Made by a program: the position numbers and the translations under genes
The notes under the pieces: generated by a model
What the model saw: only the letters and a program-made list of their open reading frames with translations
What the model was told of the DNA's origin: nothing
Databases searched by the model: none
Part shown: positions 29,147 through 37,151 of the stretch, piece by piece
Layout of the letters: each line of letters starts with the position of its first letter
Position numbering within the stretch: the stretch's first letter is position 1
DNA from: Natronospirillum operosum
Lineage (GTDB): Bacteria > Pseudomonadota > Gammaproteobacteria > Pseudomonadales > Natronospirillaceae
Length of the DNA stretch: 64,000 nucleotides
Assembly: GCF_004768465.1 (NCBI RefSeq)
Contig: NZ_SRMF01000001.1
Span: 230,032 to 294,031, forward strand
Direction: 5' to 3'

Positions 29147-29769
29147 GACAGCTGGCGTACCTTGTCGGCAATGACTTCGCCAAGCATGCGATGGGCGTTG
29201 GCATCCAGATGAATGCCATCCACTTCGCTGGAGACCACGAACTCGCCGGCATCCAGGCAGGGTACATCCAGCTCCCTGGCCATGCGGGCGAACTCCTGAG
29301 CCAGCCCGACTGAACGCTCGGCGGCACCGGCAAAGGCATCGCGAGGCAGGTCCACGGCGCGCGCCGGGGGCGGGCAGATCACCAAAATGGGCAGGTCCTC
29401 GCCACTGAATTCCCGGGTCAGTTCGACCAGGGTGCCCACATTGTTGGCGATCATGGCGGCGCTGGCATTGAAGCGGCGTTTCAGGTCATTGGTGCCGAGC
29501 ATCAGTATGACCAGGTCCAGCGGCGCACAGGTGGCCAGGCTGACCGGCAGATGGTCGCGTCCGCACAGATGGTCGCCCTGTACCGGATCCCGGTAACAGG
29601 TGGTGCGGCCGCAGAGCCCGTGCTCATAGATCTGATAGTCCTCGCCCAGTTGCTGGGACAGCACTCCGGGCCAGCGTTGTCCCGGACTGTAGCGTTCAAT
29701 GTCTTCTCCGGGCAGCGCCGGTGGCGCGCCCCAGGTATTGGAATCTCCGTAACAGAGAATACTGGGCAT
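29143..29769 (-). CDS. SGNH/GDSL-family hydrolase
   Basis: A 208-residue serine esterase-like protein. All four SGNH blocks are visible: Ser10 in LCYGDSNTWG, Gly in HGLCGRTTCY, Asn in LGTNDLKRR and the Asp/His pair in VDGIHLDANAH. No signal peptide is present, so it probably acts in the cytoplasm. Relatives include arylesterases and lipolytic enzymes; the substrate here is unknown. ATG 29769 gives the canonical opening MPSILCYGDS; a longer frame to 29832 overlaps the promoter region of the divergent lemA gene and is rejected. Confidence 0.92.
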   Translation of the reverse strand: MPSILCYGDSNTWGAPPALPGEDIERYSPGQRWPGVLSQQLGEDYQIYEHGLCGRTTCYRDPVQGDHLCGRDHLPVSLATCAPLDLVILMLGTNDLKRRFNASAAMIANNVGTLVELTREFSGEDLPILVICPPPARAVDLPRDAFAGAAERSVGLAQEFARMARELDVPCLDAGEFVVSSEVDGIHLDANAHRMLGEVIADKVRQLS

Positions 29770-29841
29770 GCAGTTGTTTCCTGAGTGTTCAAGCGTGATA
29801 CTATTTTCGCCACTGACCAATGCCCAGTGCAAGGAATGATC

Positions 29842-30438
29842 ATGGAGCTTTCGACCATTATTACATTGGCGGTGATTGCGGCTATCGTGCTGTATATCAT
29901 CGCAATCTACAACCGCTTGGTATCACTGCGTAACCGATTCCAGAACGCCTTCGCCCAGATCGAGGTGCAGCTCAAGCGCCGGCACGATCTGATTCCCAAT
30001 CTGGTGGAGACCGCCAAGGGTTATCTCAAGCATGAACGGGAGACACTGGAATCCGTCACCGAGGCTCGCAACACCGCCATCGCCGGTCTGAAGGCAGCGG
30101 CAGAGAATCCGGGCAGTGCCAAGGCCATGGCCGATCTTGGCGGGGCCGAGGGTGCGTTGACGCAGGCGCTGGGACGCCTCAACGTGGTGATGGAAGCCTA
30201 TCCGGATCTGAAGGCATCGCAGAACATGCAGCAGCTGTCGGAAGAACTCACCAGTACCGAGAACAAGGTGGCGTTCGCGCGCCAGTCCTTCAATGACGCC
30301 GTGATGAACTACAACACCTATCGCCAGAGCTTTCCGCCGGTGGCACTGGCCGGACTGTTCGGCCATACGCAGGACGCCTCCCTGCTGGAGTTCGAAGACA
30401 GTGCCCAGATCCAGGCGGCACCCCAGGTATCGTTCTGA
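29842..30438 (+). CDS. lemA: LemA family protein
   Basis: A 198-residue LemA protein. One N-terminal transmembrane helix (IITLAVIAAIVLYIIAIYN) is followed by RLVSLRNRFQNAFAQIEVQL and KRRHDLIPNLVETAKGY, the family signature, then a helical bundle ending with NYNTYRQSFPPVALAGLFG. The function is poorly understood, and the family is often linked to M48 peptidases and envelope stress. AAGGA at 29831-29835 supports ATG 29842. The M48 gene follows after 32 bases, giving the common lemA-peptidase operon. Confidence 0.93.
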   Translation: MELSTIITLAVIAAIVLYIIAIYNRLVSLRNRFQNAFAQIEVQLKRRHDLIPNLVETAKGYLKHERETLESVTEARNTAIAGLKAAAENPGSAKAMADLGGAEGALTQALGRLNVVMEAYPDLKASQNMQQLSEELTSTENKVAFARQSFNDAVMNYNTYRQSFPPVALAGLFGHTQDASLLEFEDSAQIQAAPQVSF

Positions 30439-30470
30439 ACATCGGCTGAAACAACAGGGAACCGCTACCC

Positions 30471-32429
30471 ATGGATTTCTTCACCGCTCAGGATCACGCC
30501 CGGCGCAAAACCGGGCATCTGGTCATCCTGCTGATACTGGCCGTACTGGCACTGATTGCGGTTACCACGTTGGTGATCGCCATTGCCGTGCACCTGATGG
30601 GTGGTGTACAGCCCTCGGGCCCGCCCGGTTCGCCGCAGACAGTCGACCTCTCGGTGCAGGGCCTGGCGTCCGCACTCACGTTCGAACTGGTGGCGGGTGT
30701 GGCCGCAGTGGTACTGGCCATTGTGGTGCTGGGCAGCCTGTTCAAGCAGATGCAACTGAGCCGTGGGGGCCGGGCCGTGGCAGAAGCGCTGGGCGGCCGC
30801 GAAATCAACCTCAATACCCGTGATGCCGATGAACGACGCATTCTCAATGTGGTCGAGGAAATGGCCATTGCCTCCGGCACGCCAGTGCCCTCGGTCTATG
30901 TGCTGGAAGACGAAAGCATCAATGCCTTTGCGGCCGGGCACAGGCCCGGAAATGCCGTTATCGGCATTACGCGGGGCACCATCCGCAACCTGACGCGGGA
31001 AGAACTACAGGGCGTGGTGGCCCATGAATTCAGCCACATCATGCATGGAGACATGCGGCTGAACATGCGTCTGGTCAGTGTGCTGCACGGCATACTGGTG
31101 ATCGGCCTGCTCGGTGGCACGCTGCTGCGCAGCATGCGCTACCGGCGTATTGGCGGTGGCCGACGCGACAACTCAGCGGTGGCGATTCTGGGTATGGGCG
31201 CAGCATTGATGCTGATCGGCTATGCCGGCACCTTCTTTGGCAACCTGATCAAATCAGCCGTCAGCCGGCAGCGCGAATACCTGGCCGATGCATCGGCGGT
31301 GCAGTTTACGCGCAACCCGCAGGGTATCGGCGGTGCTCTGGTCAAGGTGGGCACCCACACCCGGGGCTCCTATCTGGAGGCCGCGCAGGCGGCGGAATTC
31401 AGCCATCTGTTTTTCGGTCAGGGGCTGCGCCTCGGCTTCAACCGCATGATGGCGACGCACCCGCCGATAGAAGACCGCATCAAGCGTGTCATGCCGGACT
31501 GGGATGGCCGCTTCCAGGTCACCTGGCCGACGGCGCAGGCGGAGACTGAAACAGCATCCGAAGATTCCGCAAAAGATAGTGCCAAAAGCGCCCGGACTGT
31601 GGGCATGATGGCCGGTGCTGCCGTTCTGACCGGAGCCTCCGCCCGCTCCGCCATTGGAGCCATGGGCCAGCCCGATCAGCGGCATCTGGACCTGGCCAGA
31701 GCCACGCTGGATGCATTGCCGGAGTCGATCAGAACGGCGGCGCACGAGCCTTTTGCCGCGCGCGCCCTGATGTATGCCCTGTTGCTCAGTCAGGACCGTG
31801 AAGTACGAGCAAGGCAATTGCAGTCCCTGGAGCAGGCTGCACTGCCGGATGTGTATCGTGAACTGCAGCACCATGCGCAGGAGGTGCTGCTGCTGGATGA
31901 TCAGTTGCGGCTGCCGCTGGTGGAACTGGCGCTGCCAGCGCTTAAGTCTCTGTCCGAGGAGCAGGCCCGGCACTTCCGTCACTGCATGGGCCTGCTGATC
32001 AAGGCCGATGGTCAGGTCAGCCTGTTCGAGTGGACTCTGTACCAGATGCTGCTGCACAACATGAGCGAGCGCGATACCGGGTCAGCCAATCGCAAGCTGA
32101 AAGATCTGCAGCCTGAGTGTCAGGTCCTGCTCTCGGTGCTGGCCGCTGCCGGGCAGGATGACCCCGCCGAGATCCATGCTGCCCTGCATGCGGCAGAAAA
32201 GGAACTGCCCTTTGCGCTGGCACCGACCGAAGAGCCGCCTGGCATGGGCGCACTGAATCAGGCGGTAGAGAAGCTGCGGCGTCTGCGCCCGCTGCAGAAA
32301 CCGGCACTGCTGAAAGCCATGGCCCGCTGCATAGAACACAGCGGCGAGATTCGTCCGGCCGAAGCCGAACTCTTTCGTGCCGTCGCCGACATGCTCGACT
32401 GTCCCATGCCGCCCCTGCTGACCGAATGA
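30471..32429 (+). CDS. M48 family membrane metallopeptidase (HtpX-like)
   Basis: A 652-residue membrane protease. Two N-terminal helices (about 16-44 and 72-90) precede the catalytic domain with HEFSH at 185-189 (GVVAHEFSHIMHGD). The third zinc ligand is expected in the segment SRQREYLADASAVQFT. A further ~300 residues of helical C-terminal region (from about 370) have no recognised motif and make this longer than HtpX (about 290). It probably takes part in quality control of membrane proteins together with LemA. The stop is followed by a repeat-rich gap. Confidence 0.92.
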   Translation: MDFFTAQDHARRKTGHLVILLILAVLALIAVTTLVIAIAVHLMGGVQPSGPPGSPQTVDLSVQGLASALTFELVAGVAAVVLAIVVLGSLFKQMQLSRGGRAVAEALGGREINLNTRDADERRILNVVEEMAIASGTPVPSVYVLEDESINAFAAGHRPGNAVIGITRGTIRNLTREELQGVVAHEFSHIMHGDMRLNMRLVSVLHGILVIGLLGGTLLRSMRYRRIGGGRRDNSAVAILGMGAALMLIGYAGTFFGNLIKSAVSRQREYLADASAVQFTRNPQGIGGALVKVGTHTRGSYLEAAQAAEFSHLFFGQGLRLGFNRMMATHPPIEDRIKRVMPDWDGRFQVTWPTAQAETETASEDSAKDSAKSARTVGMMAGAAVLTGASARSAIGAMGQPDQRHLDLARATLDALPESIRTAAHEPFAARALMYALLLSQDREVRARQLQSLEQAALPDVYRELQHHAQEVLLLDDQLRLPLVELALPALKSLSEEQARHFRHCMGLLIKADGQVSLFEWTLYQMLLHNMSERDTGSANRKLKDLQPECQVLLSVLAAAGQDDPAEIHAALHAAEKELPFALAPTEEPPGMGALNQAVEKLRRLRPLQKPALLKAMARCIEHSGEIRPAEAELFRAVADMLDCPMPPLLTE

Positions 32430-32906
32430 ACCCGGCAAGGGGTGCCTGAAGCTCCACCCTGTAGCGAGGGACGCAAGTCCCGACCGGGCCCGAGAGGCCT
32501 CTGCCAGCCCCGACAGACCGCGAACCGTGGTGCCTTGTTTCCGGCTGTCGCTGGTCCCCGTCGGGCGGGCCACAAACTCCCTGCGCTCAGACAAGCGGCC
32601 CGCTGATCCTCCGGGTCCTGCGCGCCATCCGGCGGCACCACAAATGGTTCGCTTGCCTGCCGGGGCCTGGCAGGACGCTTCCTCAAGGCCCCGAACACAA
32701 CCCTGCCTCCTGACTGACCTGTAGCGAGCGACGCAAGTCGCGATAGGCGGTGTAGCGGCCCCTCACGTGGGCCTGTCGGCCCAATCGGCACTTGCGTGCC
32801 TCGCTACAGGAGTTCGGAGGCACGGGTTGGAGCCGCCTGTACCCGAGCCTGGCGACGGGAACGTGGCAGGATCTGGAGGCGCACTGCGCGTCTGCGGCAA
32901 CTGCGA
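32430..32906. repeat. Intergenic GTAG-type repeats
   Basis: No gene is credible here. CTGTAGCGAGGGACGCAAGT (from 32459) contains GGGAC-GCAA-GTCCC. At 32719-32742 the same layout has GCGAC-GCAA-GTCGC. At 32786-32809 it is inverted with GGCAC-GCAA-GTGCC, and the two together form a long inverted repeat. At 32839-32858 GTACCCGAGCCTGGCGACGG is a copy of sequence also seen at 42299 and 57121. The stem bases change in pairs between copies. The rest shows nothing recognisable. Confidence 0.75.
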
Positions 32907-33926
32907 TCAGGACTCCCGCTGAATCAACTTCACCGGCAGGGTGGTGGAGCGCACCTTCTGCTCCTTGACCTGGGCCAGCACCTTCTTGACCAGGGTGCGG
33001 GCACCGCGTTCGATATCCTGGCGTACCGTGGTCAGAGCCGGCGTATAGACGTTGGCCATGGGAATGTCGTCATAGCCGACCACCGACACATCCTCCGGTA
33101 CCCGATAGCCCAGGTTCTGCAGAGCCTTGATAGAGCCCATCGCCACCATGTCGCTGGCCGTCACCAGACCATCGAAGGTCAGGCCTCCGGCCTGGGTGAG
33201 CAGGGCTGCCATATGGTCCTGCGCCGACTCGAAGCGGAAGCTCTTCAGCAGCAGTTTTTCCGCCACGGGTTCCAGGCCGGCTTCCTGCAATGCATTCAGA
33301 TAGCCCTGCTGGCGGTCGCTGATCTCCGGATGGCGGATATCGCCCAGAAAGGCAATGCGGCGGCAGCCCCGGCGCAGCAGATACTCGGTGGCCAGGCGCC
33401 CGCCCTGCACATTGTCACTGCCCACCACACAGTAATCGACGTCTTCGTTCACGGAACCCCAGACCACCAGCGGATCACCGGAGGCATAGAGGGTTTTCAG
33501 GGGCAGGTCGTACTTGCCGGCACCAATGATGATGATGCCATCGGCACGTCGGGAGGCGATCAGATGGGTGTGCCAGTCCTTGCGGTTCAGCGCCGTGCTG
33601 GCGAACAGCAGGCTGTAGCCGGCCCGGTTCAGTTCATCGGCAATGGTGCTGATCATGTCCATCATGAAGGGGTCGGTGAAGGACTGACCGGTATGGATCT
33701 CGGTATTGATCACCACAGCAATGGTATGGGTACGGCGCAGCCGCAGGTTGCGGGCACCCATGTTCATGCGATAGTTCAGCTTGTGCGCCAGTTGGTGAAT
33801 GCGCTCGCGGGTGTCGATATTGATCGCTGGGTTATTGTTCAGCGCCCGTGACACGGTCGACTCGGAGACGCCGGCCAGACGAGCGATATCGGCCATGGAC
33901 ACAGTGCTGCCGGGCTTTTCTGCCAT
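32907..33926 (-). CDS. LacI-family regulator of the disaccharide phosphorylase genes
   Basis: A LacI/GalR repressor of about 339 residues. The helix-turn-helix is SMADIARLAGVSESTVSRAL, followed by the hinge RMNMGARNLRLRRTHTIAVV and a periplasmic-binding-like sugar domain (VVGYDDIPMANVYTPALTTV near the end). It is divergent from the GH65 phosphorylase gene. A perfect palindrome with a central CG lies in between, as expected for this family's operators. The likely inducer is an alpha-glucoside or glucose phosphate. ATG 33926 is preferred (MAEKPGSTVSMADIA); the frame stays open to an upstream ATG at 33974. Confidence 0.92.
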   Translation of the reverse strand: MAEKPGSTVSMADIARLAGVSESTVSRALNNNPAINIDTRERIHQLAHKLNYRMNMGARNLRLRRTHTIAVVINTEIHTGQSFTDPFMMDMISTIADELNRAGYSLLFASTALNRKDWHTHLIASRRADGIIIIGAGKYDLPLKTLYASGDPLVVWGSVNEDVDYCVVGSDNVQGGRLATEYLLRRGCRRIAFLGDIRHPEISDRQQGYLNALQEAGLEPVAEKLLLKSFRFESAQDHMAALLTQAGGLTFDGLVTASDMVAMGSIKALQNLGYRVPEDVSVVGYDDIPMANVYTPALTTVRQDIERGARTLVKKVLAQVKEQKVRSTTLPVKLIQRES

Positions 33927-34000
33927 CCTCTGTATCTGCTCCCTCTTTACCCACTTCGGCGCTGCCGGGTTCAATGATTATGCACACTCTGCCGGTTGCT

Positions 34001-34012
34001 GCAATCGATTGC
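34001..34012. promoter_or_regulatory. LacI-type operator
   Basis: GCAATCGATTGC is a perfect 12-bp palindrome with a central CG, the symmetry preferred by LacI/GalR repressors. It lies between the divergent regulator and phosphorylase genes, about 70 bases from each start. Binding by the adjacent repressor is inferred. Confidence 0.7.
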
Positions 34013-34082
34013 GCCAGACCGCTGCATTGAGTAAAGTGTGCCACCCTTTGACAGCAATGACGACCAGCAGGCAATTCTCCTG

Positions 34083-36440
34083 ATGAAGCACGCGAATAAG
34101 CGACCGCAAAGCACCCATCCCCATCCCTGGCAAGTCAGCGAAACCACCTGGCAGCCGGACGACTATGCGCTGAATGCCACCCTGTTTGCCCAGGCCAATG
34201 GCCTGCTCGGTGTGCGCGGCACTTTCGAGGAGGGCCTGAGTGGTGATGAGGCCGAACGCGGCTGTTATCTCAATGGCGTCTATTGCCGGGAACCCATTCG
34301 CTACGGCGAAAGTGCCTACGGCTATGCACGCCACAATGAGCGCATTGCCTCGGCGCCTGATCCTTTCGCCCTGCGGCTGAGCCTGGATGGCCAGCCTGTC
34401 GATCTGCGCACGGGTGACGTCAGTGCGTACCAGCGCCACCTGGATCTGCGCACCGGGGAAGTCCGCCGGCAACTGGTGTGGCAGGGCAGTGATGGTACCC
34501 GTCTGCAACTGGAAAGCCGCCGCCTGGTGTCGCTGGCAGAGCGCGACATGGCCGTACTGGAGTACAGAGTCACCGCGCTGGACCGACCGGTGGCCCTCAC
34601 CCTGACGCCGGAGCTGGATGCACTGCCGCCCATGCCGGAGGCCAGTGATGACCCGCGCGCCGGCTCTGCAGTGGACCCGGATGATATCGAAGCGCTGCAT
34701 TTCAGCGCCCAGGCCCAGCAACTGGCGCTGGCTTCGCGTATTCGCAGCAGCGAGTTCCGGATATTCAGTGTCGCGGATCACCAGCTCAGTGGGCCTGACA
34801 CCGTGGCGCTCAGCCATGACAGTCGGCCGGGCCATGTCCATCTGAGTGCAGCCTTTGAACTGGCTGCCGGCGAAAGCCTGACCCTGACCCGGCGTGTCAT
34901 CTATGCCTTTGATCGTGCCGGCAGTGAGCCGGCCGTGGCCCGCATCGAACAGCTGAGCGAGCGTCTGACCACCTTGCCGGGCGACTATCAGGGCTACCTG
35001 ACGGCGCAACAGACTGTGCTGGAGCGTTTCTGGGCCGACTCGGATGTGGAGATTGCGGGCAACCCGCATCTGCAGCAGGGCATGCGCTTCAACCTGTTTC
35101 ATCTCTGCCAGTCGGTCGGTCGTGACGGCTTCAACAATGTCGCCGCCAAGGGGCTGACCGGGCACGGCTATGACGGTCACTACTTCTGGGATACCGAGAT
35201 CTATATCCTGCCGTTTTTTCTCTATACCCAGCCCGAGCTGGCGCGTGAACTGCTGCGCTACCGCTACTCGATTCTGGATGCCGCCCGTGCCCGGGCGCGG
35301 GAAATGTCAATAGAGCGTGGCTGCCTGTTCCCCTGGCGCACCATCGGCGGCGAGGAATGCTCGGCCTACTATCCGGCCGGTACGGCGCAGTACCATATCA
35401 ATGCCGATATTGCCCATGCGGTAAAACAGTACCATCAGGTCACCGGCGACGATGACTTCATGCTCGACTACGGCGCCGAGATCGTGCTGGAAAGTGCGCG
35501 CATGTGGCTGTGTCTGGGCCATTTCAATGCTGCCCATGAAGGGCAGTTCTGTATTGACGGCGTAACCGGGCCGGATGAGTACACCGCCGTCGTCAACAAC
35601 AACTACTTCACCAATGCCATGGCGCAGGCGCATTTGCGTCATGCCGCAGAACTGGTAGGCTGGCTGCAGGCACAGGCCCCGCAGTGCGCCAGCGAGCTGC
35701 TGGGTCGCCTGCAGATCGACAGTTCGGAAGTGGAAGCCTGGCAGCGTGCGGCCGACCGGATGTACCTGCCCCGGGATGCAGCCACTGGCCTGCACCTGCA
35801 GGATGACAGCTTTCTGGAGAAGAAGCGCTGGGATTTCGAAGCCACACCGGCTGACCACTACCCATTGCTGCTGCACTATCACCCGCTGGTGATCTACCGC
35901 CATCAGGTCTGCAAGCAGGCCGATCTGGTACTGGCCATGCTGTTGCTGAGTGATCAGTTCACGCAGGAAGAGAAGCGCCGCAACTTTGACTACTATGAAG
36001 CGGTCACCACCCACGACTCCACGCTGTCGGCCTGCATTCACTGTATTCTGGCCGCCGAGCTGGGTGACGCCGACAAGGCAGCAGCCTATTTCGAGCAGGT
36101 TGCGCGCATGGATCTGGACAACAATCACGGCAACACCCGCCACGGTATTCATACCGCCTGCATGGGCGGTACCTGGCTCTGTGTGGTGCAGGGCTTTGCC
36201 GGCATGCGCGTGAGCACTTCCGGCCAGTTGCGCTTCCGGCCGCAGCCCGTAGCCGGCATGAACGGCTACCGTTTTCGCCTGCGCCATCAGGGCGTCCTGC
36301 TCAGCGTCAGTGTGGAGGCTGCGCAGGTGGTCTATCAGTTGCCCGAGGGCGGCAAGCTGACATTGCAGCACGGCGACGACAATCTGGTACTCGATGGCAC
36401 CACGCCGGCAGTCCGGGAACTGATTCAGACCGCAGCCTGA
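34083..36440 (+). CDS. GH65 alpha-disaccharide phosphorylase (maltose/kojibiose/trehalose type)
   Basis: A 785-residue glycoside hydrolase family 65 protein, normal length. Such enzymes cleave an alpha-glucosyl disaccharide with phosphate to give beta-glucose 1-phosphate plus a sugar. Landmarks are FAQANGLLGVRGTFEEGLSG near the start, GHGYDGHYFWDTEIYILPFF in the catalytic barrel, GVTGPDEYTAVVNNNYFTN with the general acid Glu about 499, and MGGTWLCVVQGFAG. The next gene encodes beta-phosphoglucomutase, which consumes the product. The exact disaccharide cannot be read from the sequence; maltose is the commonest partner. ATG 34083 is preferred over GTG 34038. Confidence 0.92.
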   Translation: MKHANKRPQSTHPHPWQVSETTWQPDDYALNATLFAQANGLLGVRGTFEEGLSGDEAERGCYLNGVYCREPIRYGESAYGYARHNERIASAPDPFALRLSLDGQPVDLRTGDVSAYQRHLDLRTGEVRRQLVWQGSDGTRLQLESRRLVSLAERDMAVLEYRVTALDRPVALTLTPELDALPPMPEASDDPRAGSAVDPDDIEALHFSAQAQQLALASRIRSSEFRIFSVADHQLSGPDTVALSHDSRPGHVHLSAAFELAAGESLTLTRRVIYAFDRAGSEPAVARIEQLSERLTTLPGDYQGYLTAQQTVLERFWADSDVEIAGNPHLQQGMRFNLFHLCQSVGRDGFNNVAAKGLTGHGYDGHYFWDTEIYILPFFLYTQPELARELLRYRYSILDAARARAREMSIERGCLFPWRTIGGEECSAYYPAGTAQYHINADIAHAVKQYHQVTGDDDFMLDYGAEIVLESARMWLCLGHFNAAHEGQFCIDGVTGPDEYTAVVNNNYFTNAMAQAHLRHAAELVGWLQAQAPQCASELLGRLQIDSSEVEAWQRAADRMYLPRDAATGLHLQDDSFLEKKRWDFEATPADHYPLLLHYHPLVIYRHQVCKQADLVLAMLLLSDQFTQEEKRRNFDYYEAVTTHDSTLSACIHCILAAELGDADKAAAYFEQVARMDLDNNHGNTRHGIHTACMGGTWLCVVQGFAGMRVSTSGQLRFRPQPVAGMNGYRFRLRHQGVLLSVSVEAAQVVYQLPEGGKLTLQHGDDNLVLDGTTPAVRELIQTAA

Positions 36441-36477
36441 CATCCCCGGGCTGCGCTAACATCACAGGTTGAATGAT

Positions 36478-37140
36478 ATGACTCAACAATACTTCAAGGC
36501 GGCCATCTTTGATCTGGACGGTGTCATCGCCGACACTGCCCGTTTTCATTTTCTGGCCTGGCAAAGCATCGCCGACGATGAAGGTTTCAGTCTGCCGGCT
36601 GTGGTGGATGATCGGGTCAAGGGTGTTGACCGCATGGCCTCACTGAACATAGTGCTGGAATATGCTGGCCGGACCTACAGCGACGCTGAGAAAGAGGCAC
36701 TGGCGGCACAGAAGAACGAACGCTATGTGAAGCTGATCGCCGGTCTGACGCCGGCTGACCTGCTGCCCGGTGCGCAGCTGTTGCTGGACCGGCTGCGTGT
36801 CGATGGCATCGGCATCGGCCTGGCCTCGGCCAGCCGCAATGCCCTGCCAGTGTTGAAGGCGCTGGGCATTTTCGAACACTTCAATACCATTGCCGATGCC
36901 AACTACATCAGCCACCCGAAGCCGCACCCGGAGATCTTTCTGACCGCTGCCGATGGGCTGGGCGTGAGCCCGGCCGACTGTCTGGGTTTCGAAGATGCCG
37001 AAGCCGGCATTACGGCCATCAAGGCCGCCGGCATGACCGCTGTCGGAGTCGGCAGTGCCGAACTGCTGCGGGAAGCGGATGATATAGTGTCGGACCTGAC
37101 TGCGTTCGACTATGACCGCTATTTCAGAACTCTGATCTGA
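36478..37140 (+). CDS. pgmB: Beta-phosphoglucomutase
   Basis: A 220-residue HAD-superfamily enzyme that converts beta-glucose 1-phosphate to glucose 6-phosphate. The nucleophile Asp12 and acid/base Asp14 lie in AAIFDLDGVIADTARFH. The cap-domain motif VKGVDRMASLNIVLEYAG is diagnostic of beta-PGM. The core motifs GLASASRN, PKPHPEIF and FEDAEAGI follow. It lies 37 bases after the GH65 gene and completes the phosphorolytic pathway. ATG 36478 fits CAGG at 36465-36468. Its stop region forms a palindrome with the stop of the convergent gene. Confidence 0.94.
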   Translation: MTQQYFKAAIFDLDGVIADTARFHFLAWQSIADDEGFSLPAVVDDRVKGVDRMASLNIVLEYAGRTYSDAEKEALAAQKNERYVKLIAGLTPADLLPGAQLLLDRLRVDGIGIGLASASRNALPVLKALGIFEHFNTIADANYISHPKPHPEIFLTAADGLGVSPADCLGFEDAEAGITAIKAAGMTAVGVGSAELLREADDIVSDLTAFDYDRYFRTLI

Positions 37141-37151
37141 GCGCGCTCAGA
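37136..37151. terminator. Palindrome spanning two convergent stops
   Basis: TCTGAGCGCGCTCAGA is a perfect 16-bp palindrome that contains the stop codon of pgmB on one strand and of the SLC13 gene on the other. It has no T-tract, so it may slow both transcripts rather than act as a classic terminator. Confidence 0.35.
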
